From Rheinheimera sp. SA_1 (GTDB lineage Bacteria > Pseudomonadota > Gammaproteobacteria > Enterobacterales > Alteromonadaceae): a DNA stretch of 64,000 nucleotides. Under the pieces are notes generated by a model that saw only the letters and a list, made by a program, of their open reading frames with translations, had not been told where the DNA came from and made no database searches. Where the stretch lies: positions 62,001 through 126,000 of the forward strand of contig NZ_LXWK01000018.1 of assembly GCF_001669775.1 (NCBI RefSeq), written 5' to 3'. The translations under genes and the position numbers were made by a program. Below are positions 17,289-24,695 of this stretch, one piece after another; positions within the stretch are counted from its first letter, which is position 1, and every line of letters begins with the position of its first letter.

Positions 17289-17982
17289 GGACTCTCCGCT
17301 GCCAATGCCAATTGACCCGACTGGTTGGAATGTTGCAGTCGGCCGCATCCGACAGTAAAAACGCCTGCAGCGACCGCGCTTCCTCAACTACTGCCTCTGC
17401 AGTGGCTGGCTGGTGTTGTAAAGAGACGGGGATGCCCTGCTTGTTCGATAACAACAATGCCATGGCCACCGGCGCCGCGGGCTGCGTGGTAAAACACTGA
17501 TAAACCTCAGGTACCGGCTGATCGGCATACACCACCAACACTTCAGGACAATCGGCTTCCTGGAGCATAGCGAAGGCTTCCAACAGCGCATAATGCAAGC
17601 TGCTGTCACCGGCCGCTACCGACGAATGTTCGGCCTGATGTTGACTGAAAATACTATATTGCCCGGCAATCGCATTGTGAACAGATAAGGCAAATTGGGT
17701 TGGAGATAACGGTTGTTGCGTAGCGACATCGCGTAATAATTCGAGTGTTTTGTGCAGATCACCGTGTCTGGATGCAAAGACTAAGGGTGTAGTGCTGCTG
17801 ATAGGCTGGCTAAAAGCAACATGAAAAGCAATTTTGGTGAGCGGACTTAAGCGGCGGCGTTGCATGGCCGGTACTTGCGGTAAACCGGGCCAGTCATAAC
17901 CATCGGCAGCGGTTTCGGAAATGGTGGTATCCTGGCCTGTAACGGCTGGCCAAAAAAGCCAGCTTTGAATGAAAAAATCCAT
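17272..17982 (-). CDS. apeC: Beta-ketoacyl synthase chain-length-factor-like ApeC, first gene of the aryl-polyene operon
   Basis: A 236-residue protein of the N-terminal half-ketosynthase type (Ketoacyl-synt_2). LVFASRHGDLHKTLELLRDV at about 66-85 and QFALSVHNAIAGQYSI near 98-113 are typical; where a ketosynthase has its nucleophilic Cys there is none, so it is a partner subunit rather than an enzyme. In the known system it pairs with ApeO. No strong RBS is visible, only GAG before TTGCC and the ATG. The promoter region for the operon is just upstream at about 18019-18045. Confidence 0.85.
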   Translation of the reverse strand: MDFFIQSWLFWPAVTGQDTTISETAADGYDWPGLPQVPAMQRRRLSPLTKIAFHVAFSQPISSTTPLVFASRHGDLHKTLELLRDVATQQPLSPTQFALSVHNAIAGQYSIFSQHQAEHSSVAAGDSSLHYALLEAFAMLQEADCPEVLVVYADQPVPEVYQCFTTQPAAPVAMALLLSNKQGIPVSLQHQPATAEAVVEEARSLQAFLLSDAADCNIPTSRVNWHWQRRVHVAAA

Positions 17983-18018
17983 GGCAACTACTCAGCTAAG
18001 TCATGTTCATGTAGCTCT

Positions 18019-18045
18019 TCTATAAAGACGCGAATTCGCGGACAA
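18019..18045 (-). promoter_or_regulatory. Candidate aryl-polyene operon promoter with palindromic operator
   Basis: On the minus strand a TTGTCC (18045-18040) and a TATAGA (18024-18019) are 15 bases apart. The spacer contains most of CGCGAATTCGCG (18029-18040), a perfect 12-bp palindrome. Spacer operators of this kind are classical repressor sites. The region separates apeC from the divergent phosphopantetheinyl transferase gene. The promoter elements are weak matches and no regulator gene is present in the cluster. Confidence 0.4.
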
Positions 18046-18124
18046 TAGCTGCATGTAATCCAATTACTATACCTAAATCGCCACAAATTTGTAAACATGA
18101 GATTACAGTTCAGAGCGCTCATTT

Positions 18125-18784
18125 ATGCTGACATTGCCATCACACGTACCGAATACTGACACAGGGAATGCTGCCAACATTTGGCTCTCATTTACTTTTT
18201 TTCAACCGAATCAAGAACTCCCATTTACCTTATTGGATGCGTCTGAACTGCAGTGGATCAAGGGGAAATCGGCAAAGCGGGCAGCAACTTTTGCCTGGTC
18301 GAGGGCATTGTTACGACAATTATGTGCAGAAAAGCTCAAAGTTGAACCATATCAGGTACAAATCAGCCTGCCGGCAGCAAATAAAATCAGCCTGCGGGTG
18401 GCGGGGGAAATCGTGTATTGTTCAATCAGTCACAGTCAGCAGTTGGTGGCGGTGGCGATTAGTACCGATGCTGACATTGGCTTAGATGTGGAACTTATCT
18501 CATCGCACCGCGACAAGCGCCGTTATGCCGATTTATATCCGGCGTTGCGGCATGACTGCGATTCAGACCAGCAGTTTTATCAACGCTGGACGGCCATCGA
18601 AGCGTCGATCAAGCTACATGGCGGCGAGTTATTTGCAATGTTGGCACAGCAACAGCCGGCGCTGGCTTTGCAGCTGAAACACTGGCAACAGCAGAACTAT
18701 CAGTTTTGTGTTGCCAGTCACTTTGCCATCAAATCCTGCATAGTTCAGCAGGTTAATAGCCAAAGTGTTACGCTGATCGAGTAA
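18125..18784 (+). CDS. 4'-phosphopantetheinyl transferase (Sfp/AcpT type)
   Basis: A 219-residue protein with the family motifs: ISHSQQLVAVAIS at 101-113, DIGLDVELI at 117-125 (Mg-binding Asp and Glu) and FYQRWTAIEASIKLHG at 151-166 (the W..xEAxxK helix). It transfers phosphopantetheine from CoA to carrier-protein serines. It is divergent from apeC with about 140 bases between, so it very probably serves ApeE and ApeF. Its domain halves are a little shorter than Sfp but complete. Confidence 0.9.
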   Translation: MLTLPSHVPNTDTGNAANIWLSFTFFQPNQELPFTLLDASELQWIKGKSAKRAATFAWSRALLRQLCAEKLKVEPYQVQISLPAANKISLRVAGEIVYCSISHSQQLVAVAISTDADIGLDVELISSHRDKRRYADLYPALRHDCDSDQQFYQRWTAIEASIKLHGGELFAMLAQQQPALALQLKHWQQQNYQFCVASHFAIKSCIVQQVNSQSVTLIE

Positions 18785-18797
18785 ACAATGGCGTTAG

Positions 18798-19397
18798 TTA
18801 TTGGCCATCAGCCGGCACTAAAGTCCGCTCTGCCAATTCTGCTGCAGATTTTTGCTGCCATACCGGCCAGTATTCTGCTTGCTTAGCTTTAACATCATCT
18901 TTGTTTTTCAAAAACCAGGCTTCTGACTTGGGTGAGTTCTGCATCAGCACTGTTTTACTGATGAACTTTTGCACATCCTTATCTGCAGTATGGAACTCGC
19001 TGGTACCATTGCCACGCACTGGCCAGATTGAAAAACGGGCAACCCAGGCGCCCATCCGCGGCGTGACCATGGCGTAGTAGGTTTTACCACCTTCAACTTC
19101 GGCTTCCAGGAAATCCGCGGCTTCTGAAGTTACCATAAAGATATGTTTGCCAGCTGGCACTTCAACCGCAACTTTGCTCGAGTTTTCGACGATACCGATA
19201 AACTTCGGCTCACCAGCAGTCACATCAAACAATGGAGCGGAGATGGCTGAGCCAACAAACGAAGAACGCATAAAAATAATCTGCGCTTTGTCGGCGGCCG
19301 GTTTGGCCAATTGCTGTTGTGGTGCTTTGATCATCGAGGATGAGGCACAACCGCCAAGCAGCAACATAAAAGCGATAAGTAGTCCACGTAAAATCAT
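18798..19397 (-). CDS. DUF2846-like lipoprotein
   Basis: About 199 residues from the ATG at 19397, which has GAAGGA nine bases upstream; a longer reading from 19511 has no such site. The signal peptide MILRGLLIAFMLLLGGC ends in a lipobox with Cys17. The body (AQIIFMRSSFVGSAISAPLFDV, then PAGKHIFMVTS and a beta-sandwich-like pattern, EVEGGKTYYAMVTPRMG) fits DUF2846 lipoproteins, whose function is unknown. The C-terminal 60 residues are Lys/Glu-rich. It converges on the phosphopantetheinyl transferase gene with 13 bases between. The 254 bases upstream of it, before yigB, hold nothing that I recognise. Confidence 0.78.
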   Translation of the reverse strand: MILRGLLIAFMLLLGGCASSSMIKAPQQQLAKPAADKAQIIFMRSSFVGSAISAPLFDVTAGEPKFIGIVENSSKVAVEVPAGKHIFMVTSEAADFLEAEVEGGKTYYAMVTPRMGAWVARFSIWPVRGNGTSEFHTADKDVQKFISKTVLMQNSPKSEAWFLKNKDDVKAKQAEYWPVWQQKSAAELAERTLVPADGQ

Positions 19398-19651
19398 TGT
19401 TGTTCCTTCAATTTTAGTTATTAGAACTTTTGCTAATTGCAAAAGGCACAGGACAATAACAAAAATCACAGCGAGATAACATCGGGTTTGGCAGATTATT
19501 TTGATAACCATTGAGAGTGGATCATTTGACCAAAACTATGTATTTGCCGCAGTGACTTTAGAGCCGACAATTCAGCCATTAAGGTGCATCTGCGCGACCA
19601 AACTGCAATAATTACCGCTGCAGTGACCGCTCCCAGCCTATTCGAGAATTT

Positions 19652-20356
19652 ATGCGCATTTACAAAGCTCTCTCCCCTATTAAAGCCTTGTCCTTTGATC
19701 TCGACGACACCTTGTACCCCAACGCCGATGTCATTCACCAAGCAGAACTGGCGATGCAGCAACGACTGCAGCAGCTGCTCGGTGATGTTGCCTACAATCA
19801 ACCGGACTATTGGTGGCAGCAGCGTAAAGTACTGGCGGCAGTGCAGCCGGATATTCGGCATGATGTTAGCCGCTGGCGTTTGCTGGCGCTGGGACATGGC
19901 TTAACCACCCAAGGCATCAGCGGCTGTGAGGCTGCAGAAATTGCCGAATTAGCGATGTCGGCCTTTTTAACCGCCCGTACGGACATCAAGTTACCGCCGC
20001 AGGTCCGGCCTTTACTGGAACAGCTTGCAAGCCGCTTTCCACTGGTGGCGATCACCAATGGCAACGCCGATATTCAGCAAATGGGTATTGGCGATTTATT
20101 TCAGTTTGCGCTGCGCGCCGGGCCGGACGGCCGGATGAAACCTTATCCCGATTTGTTTTTGAATGCAGCAACTCGCTTAGAGATTGAGCCTGCTGCGCTT
20201 TTACATATTGGCGACCACGTCAAATCTGATGTACTGGGTGCATTACATGCCGGTTGCCAGACGGCCTGGCTAAATTTGACGCCGGGCTCGCTCAAAACGC
20301 TAAAAACCCTGCCACATCTGGAAATCAGTGATGTGCTGGAGTTAAAAGCACTGTAG
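19652..20356 (+). CDS. yigB: HAD phosphatase YigB (flavin pathway, 5-amino-6-(5-phosphoribitylamino)uracil phosphatase)
   Basis: A 234-residue HAD-IA enzyme. The nucleophile motif SFDLDDTLYPNAD has Asp16 and Asp18; FPLVAITNGNADI is motif II; a lysine lies in GRMKPYPDLF; and HIGDHVKSDVLGALHAG is motif IV. The segment IRHDVSRWR is nearly the same as in E. coli YigB, as are the opening and the LPHLEISDVLEL end. YigB removes phosphate from the riboflavin precursor, with broad side activity on sugar phosphates. There is a weak hairpin with GGCCTTTT after the gene at about 20391-20410. Confidence 0.88.
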   Translation: MRIYKALSPIKALSFDLDDTLYPNADVIHQAELAMQQRLQQLLGDVAYNQPDYWWQQRKVLAAVQPDIRHDVSRWRLLALGHGLTTQGISGCEAAEIAELAMSAFLTARTDIKLPPQVRPLLEQLASRFPLVAITNGNADIQQMGIGDLFQFALRAGPDGRMKPYPDLFLNAATRLEIEPAALLHIGDHVKSDVLGALHAGCQTAWLNLTPGSLKTLKTLPHLEISDVLELKAL

Positions 20357-20460
20357 TAAACACATCGACTATTGCTGATTTTTCGATGTTCACTTGCGAA
20401 GTGGCCTTTTGTTGTTAATGCTCAATCGAAGCCGCAACCAGCGACGGAGTGCCACTCGCT

Positions 20461-20973
20461 ATGTTCAGTGTGAATCAAACCAGTGCCGGACTGATGGAGG
20501 CATTTGCCCGCAACCATTGGCTGACCGCCGACAGTTCACCAGACCTGCAAAAGCGTTATGTTCTGCTGTTTGATTTGTATATCAAAGCCCGTAGCTATGC
20601 GCTATTGAATAAAACCGGTTTTATACTAACTTTGCTTGGTGTGCTGTCGATGCTGGCCTGGCCGGTAATAGCATTTATCTACCATGACGTCGAAGCCTTC
20701 TTTGGTTTTGGGGAATCAGCGGCGATTCAAACTGCAGTATCTGGTCTGACTGCTTTTGGTTATGCGTTGTATAGTCATTACAAAAAACGTCAGCAACAGA
20801 TGGAAAACCTGATGCGCCGGTTATGCCACAGCGATCAGCCTTATCAGCAACTTGTACCGCAATTATTGACAGACATTGAACGCATCGACAGCGGTTTTGC
20901 CTTTGCCGAACATCTACCCGGCGCGAAAAAACCAGCTGCCGATGCTGACCGATCGTCTCCATCATCCAACTAG
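20461..20973 (+). CDS. Two-TM membrane protein of unknown function
   Basis: About 170 residues from the ATG at 20461, which follows GGAG at 11 bases; a GTG at 20449 is also in frame but has worse spacing. Two membrane segments lie near residues 60-82 (TGFILTLLGVLSMLAWPVIAF) and 88-110 (a shorter hydrophobic helix with SGLTAFGYALYSHY), followed by a basic, then amphipathic tail. The layout, a soluble helix, a TM hairpin, then a helical tail, is like DUF4231/SLATT two-TM proteins, but I cannot confirm this. Its stop overlaps the stop of the alpha/beta hydrolase on the other strand. Confidence 0.65.
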   Translation: MFSVNQTSAGLMEAFARNHWLTADSSPDLQKRYVLLFDLYIKARSYALLNKTGFILTLLGVLSMLAWPVIAFIYHDVEAFFGFGESAAIQTAVSGLTAFGYALYSHYKKRQQQMENLMRRLCHSDQPYQQLVPQLLTDIERIDSGFAFAEHLPGAKKPAADADRSSPSSN

Positions 20974-21725
20974 GTCTTTGTAACAACCCGCTGATAAAAC
21001 GCCAGGAGTTCAGACGCAATGACTGCCGGTTGCTCCAGCGGTAGCATATGGCCACTATCAGGCAACACCACCAATCGTGCATCCGGAATTAACGCAGCCA
21101 TCTGTTGTAGCTGTGCCAGCGCAACCAGCCGATCGTCTTGGCCCGCGATAATCAGCACCGGGCAGCGGATCTGCGCCAACTGATCCATCAATGAAGGCCG
21201 CAGGCTGGTCTGGCTAAGTTGCATTTGCAACACCTCATGACCAAGTTCTTGATCCATCGCCAGCAAAGGTTCCGTCACTAACGGATTCTGCAGCTGCGAC
21301 GAATGGACAAATTCCACCAGACGTTTACGCGACATCCCCTGATATCGATGACTACTCAGCCATTGCAACACTTGTTGCCGCCCCTGAATTTCCGCTGCAG
21401 GCAAAGATCCGGCGCTCGCTGCAATCAGCACCAGCGACTTCACTTGCTGCAGTTTGGTTGGCGGATGGGTGAGCGGTTCGGCACTCGATAGGCCCAGCAG
21501 ATGTGACAACACCAGATATCCACCCATCGAAAAGCCAACCAAATGAGCAGCTTGTGGCGCGGCGATGGTCGCTACCATGCCACTCAGATCGGTTTGTTGC
21601 CAGATTGCCGCGTGCTGAATGGCAAATTGCTGCTGCAACTGCTCACCAGCTGCCGTTTGTAGCATCGGTTGCCACAGCCGCTGATCGCACATTGTCCCCG
21701 GCACGAACAGCAGCGTGTCAACCAA
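20970..21725 (-). CDS. Alpha/beta hydrolase
   Basis: A 251-residue hydrolase. FVPGTMCDQRLWQPML at residues 7-22 holds the oxyanion-hole region, LVGFSMGGYLVLS near 62-74 has the GxSxG nucleophile, RCPVLIIAGQDDRLV near 189-203 the acidic residue, and LPDSGHMLPLEQP near 222-234 the His. It fits small carboxylesterase or YbfF/BioH-like enzymes; the substrate is unknown. It overlaps the GNAT gene upstream by 8 bases, so the two form a pair. Confidence 0.82.
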   Translation of the reverse strand: MVDTLLFVPGTMCDQRLWQPMLQTAAGEQLQQQFAIQHAAIWQQTDLSGMVATIAAPQAAHLVGFSMGGYLVLSHLLGLSSAEPLTHPPTKLQQVKSLVLIAASAGSLPAAEIQGRQQVLQWLSSHRYQGMSRKRLVEFVHSSQLQNPLVTEPLLAMDQELGHEVLQMQLSQTSLRPSLMDQLAQIRCPVLIIAGQDDRLVALAQLQQMAALIPDARLVVLPDSGHMLPLEQPAVIASELLAFYQRVVTKT

Positions 21726-22233
21726 GCTGCTTCACCATAAATACACTATTTGGATCCAGTACATAGTCAGCAAATGGCGCACAATATTCAAAACCAAAGC
21801 GCTGATACAAAGCGCGGGCCGGCTCAAAAAAGGCCATTGAACCGGTTTCCAGATAAAGTTGCTGATAACCACGTTCCCTTGCGACTGCAATAAGATGCTT
21901 CAGCATGGCGGCAGCAATGCCTTGGCGGCGAAAATGATCAGCGGTACGCATCGACTTAATTTCAGCGCTTTGGCTATCTAATTGTTTCAGTGCACCACAA
22001 CCTGCTAATTGCAGCTCGTCCTGTTTTTGTATGGCATGAGTTTGCCCGGATTGTTTTTGCCCGGCATCAAGCGGCAGCCATAAAGTCCAGAAGCTCACAT
22101 CAGCCGCACGCAGGCCAGTGAGATCCAGCGCATGCACACTTTCCGGCGGTGACGTCAGGTGCATATCGCGCAGATGTTGTTGTAGCAGCGCGACAATTGC
22201 GTCACCTGTCAGGTCGTCAGATTTAATCAGCAT
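21718..22233 (-). CDS. GNAT family N-acetyltransferase
   Basis: A 171-residue protein. KSMRTADHFRRQGIAAAML at about 93-111 is the acetyl-CoA-binding motif A with R/QxxGIG/A, followed by ARERGYQQLYLETGSMAFF and the C-terminal LYQRFGFEYCAPF. This is the pattern of YjdJ/YhfO-like small acetyltransferases. The acceptor is unknown. The segment upstream to 22525 is about 290 bases without a gene and carries the uvrD control region. Confidence 0.85.
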   Translation of the reverse strand: MLIKSDDLTGDAIVALLQQHLRDMHLTSPPESVHALDLTGLRAADVSFWTLWLPLDAGQKQSGQTHAIQKQDELQLAGCGALKQLDSQSAEIKSMRTADHFRRQGIAAAMLKHLIAVARERGYQQLYLETGSMAFFEPARALYQRFGFEYCAPFADYVLDPNSVFMVKQLG

Positions 22234-22454
22234 TGTTCACCAGCGCAGTTGTCGTCATCGCATCCCTCAAAATGGCATTTTGATCAGGCACGTTTTGTCG
22301 CAGCATACCCAAATCTATTCCTGAACACCATTGGCTGTTGTTGACTGCAATTACAGCAAATTTGGCTGCGGTCATCCTGGTCAGCATGATGAAAATCCGC
22401 AAACGGGTTTAGCCCATCGCCAACCCCTGATATACTGCCTTTATCTGAAAACCA

Positions 22455-22470
22455 CTGTACATATATATAC
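22455..22470. promoter_or_regulatory. Weak LexA-like box upstream of uvrD
   Basis: CTGTACATATATATAC followed by CCC lies 56 bases before the uvrD ATG. The left half CTGT and the AT-rich core fit the SOS box CTGT-N8-ACAG, the right half does not. The E. coli uvrD box is also imperfect on its right side (TATATACCCAG), which makes this more plausible. Confidence 0.4.
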
Positions 22471-22525
22471 CCCTTGCCTGAAACGCCGGTTTCAGCGATG
22501 ACCGGTATAGCGATAGGCTGCTTCA

Positions 22526-24694
22526 ATGGACGTTTCATTATTACTCGATGGTTTAAACGACAAACAACGCGATGCCGTGGCGGCGCCGAGTCAGCATATG
22601 CTGATTTTAGCCGGTGCCGGTTCGGGCAAAACCCGGGTGCTGGTGCACCGGTTGGCCTGGCTGATGCAGGTCGAACGCGTTGCCCCGTACAGCTTGTTGG
22701 CGGTAACTTTCACCAATAAAGCGTCGCAGGAAATGCGGGCGCGGATTGAGCAAACCGTTGGTGTCAGCCTGAATAATCTGTGGATGGGCACTTTCCACGG
22801 TTTGTCGCACCGCATGCTCCGCGCGCATTTTGCCGAAGCCAACTTACCGCAAACTTTTCAAATTATCGATTCGGACGACCAATATCGTTTAGTACGCCGG
22901 GTACTGAAAGCGTTGAATCTCGACGAAAAACACTGGCCACCAAAACAAATTCAGTGGTTTATCAATGGTCGTAAAGACGAAGGCGAACGCCCGGGCAAAA
23001 TGGCGCATGGCGGCGATTTTAACTTAGAGACCATGATCAAAATTTACGCCGCTTACCAGGAAATGTGTGACCGCGCCGGTTTAGTCGATTTTGCCGAAAT
23101 ACTGCTGCGAAGCTTTGAGCTTTTGAAAAACAACAGTGAAATCCGCAGCCATTATCAGCAGCGCTTCCGGCAAATTCTGGTTGACGAGTTTCAGGATACC
23201 AACGCCATTCAATATCAGTGGCTGCGGTTACTGGCCGGCAACCATGCACGGGTGATGATAGTCGGTGACGATGACCAGTCGATTTACGGTTGGCGCGGCG
23301 CCAAAGTTGAGAATATTCAGACATTCTTAAAAGATTTCCCTGAGCCGGTGACTATTCGCCTCGAGCAAAACTACCGCTCTACTTCCACTATTTTAAAAGC
23401 CGCCAACGCAGTGATTGCCAACAATCAGGGCCGTCTCGGCAAAGATTTATGGACCGATGGCGAAGCAGGCGAAGCCATTTCGCTGTACAGCGCCTTTAAT
23501 GAACTGGATGAAGCGCGGTTTATTGTCAGCCGCATTCGCGAGTGGCGCCGTCAGGGCGGCAAGTTGATTGAAGCGGCAATTTTGTACCGCAATAACGCCC
23601 AGTCGCGGGTATTAGAAGAAGCACTGATTCAGGACGGCATCAATTACCGCATTTACGGCGGCCTGCGCTTTTATGAACGGCAGGAAATTAAAGACTCGCT
23701 GGCGTATTTGCGCCTAATCAATAACAGGCAGGACGACGCGGCGCTGGAGCGGATCATCAACACGCCAACCCGCGGTATCGGTGATTCCAGCATGGATAAA
23801 GTGCGTGAATTTGCCAAGCGTGAGCAACAAACCTTGTGGCAAAGCCTGCAGCAGATGGTGTTCCAAAAAGAGCTGACCGGCCGCGCCGCCAATGCCATCA
23901 GCGCTTTTATGGAGCTGATTAATAGGCTCGATGACGAAATTCGTGATTTGTCCTTAGACGAACAAGCCGATCACGTCATTCATCAATCTGGCTTGCATGC
24001 CATGTATCAGGCGGAAAAAGGCGAAAAAGCCCAGACCCGGATTGAGAACTTAAACGAATTGGTCAACGCCTGCGCCAACCAGAATTTTACCGCCAACGAA
24101 GAAATGAGCCCGCTGTCGGCGTTTTTATCACAAGCTGCGCTGGAAGCCGGTGAATATCAGGCGGAAGAACATTCGGATGCAGTGCAGCTAATGACTTTGC
24201 ACAGCGCCAAAGGTCTGGAATTCCCGTTGGTGTTTATCTGTGGTTTGGAAGAAGGCATGTTCCCGAGTCAGCAGTCCGGCGATGACCCGACCCGGATGGA
24301 AGAAGAACGCCGGCTTTGTTACGTCGGGATGACTCGCGCTATGCAAAAACTGTATTTATGCCACGCCGAAAGCCGTCGGTTATACGGGCAGGAGCAATAC
24401 AACAAGCCATCGCGGTTTTTGCGGGAAGTTCCATCTGAGTATATCGAAGAAATCCGCCTGACCACTTCGGTCAGCAAACCAACCCAATTTAACCGTTTTG
24501 GCAGCGCCGCTACCCACAGCGCTTTTGAAAATACCGGTTTTAAACTGGGGCAACGGGTGCTGCATGACAAATTCGGCGAAGGCACTGTGCTCAATTATGA
24601 AGGCACCGGCAGTCAGTCGCGCATTCAGGTTAACTTTGATGACCTGGGCAGCAAGTGGCTGGTGACTTCTTATGCCAGGTTAGAGGCGATTTAA
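22526..24694 (+). CDS. uvrD: DNA helicase II UvrD
   Basis: A 722-residue superfamily 1A helicase of standard UvrD length. It has Walker A AGAGSGKT (about 29-36), motif Ia TFTNKAS, motif II VDEFQDTN, motif III DDDQSIYGWRGA, motif IV EQNYRST, motif V TLHSAKGLEF, and motif VI YVGMTRAMQKLYLCHA. The C-terminal RVLHDKFGEGTVLNYEG segment is the UvrD Tudor-like end that binds RNA polymerase or UvrB. It unwinds DNA 3'-5' in nucleotide excision and mismatch repair. It is followed closely by tmcA. Confidence 0.96.
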   Translation: MDVSLLLDGLNDKQRDAVAAPSQHMLILAGAGSGKTRVLVHRLAWLMQVERVAPYSLLAVTFTNKASQEMRARIEQTVGVSLNNLWMGTFHGLSHRMLRAHFAEANLPQTFQIIDSDDQYRLVRRVLKALNLDEKHWPPKQIQWFINGRKDEGERPGKMAHGGDFNLETMIKIYAAYQEMCDRAGLVDFAEILLRSFELLKNNSEIRSHYQQRFRQILVDEFQDTNAIQYQWLRLLAGNHARVMIVGDDDQSIYGWRGAKVENIQTFLKDFPEPVTIRLEQNYRSTSTILKAANAVIANNQGRLGKDLWTDGEAGEAISLYSAFNELDEARFIVSRIREWRRQGGKLIEAAILYRNNAQSRVLEEALIQDGINYRIYGGLRFYERQEIKDSLAYLRLINNRQDDAALERIINTPTRGIGDSSMDKVREFAKREQQTLWQSLQQMVFQKELTGRAANAISAFMELINRLDDEIRDLSLDEQADHVIHQSGLHAMYQAEKGEKAQTRIENLNELVNACANQNFTANEEMSPLSAFLSQAALEAGEYQAEEHSDAVQLMTLHSAKGLEFPLVFICGLEEGMFPSQQSGDDPTRMEEERRLCYVGMTRAMQKLYLCHAESRRLYGQEQYNKPSRFLREVPSEYIEEIRLTTSVSKPTQFNRFGSAATHSAFENTGFKLGQRVLHDKFGEGTVLNYEGTGSQSRIQVNFDDLGSKWLVTSYARLEAI

Positions 24695-24695
24695 G

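Noticed and set aside
17289-17387. N-terminal extension of apeD
   Set aside because: Arg-rich sequence that is the shadow of the apeC end in another frame; the ATG at 17288 has GGAG before it.
20391-20410. Terminator after yigB
   Set aside because: The stem is only 5 bp; mentioned in the yigB entry but not listed as a feature.
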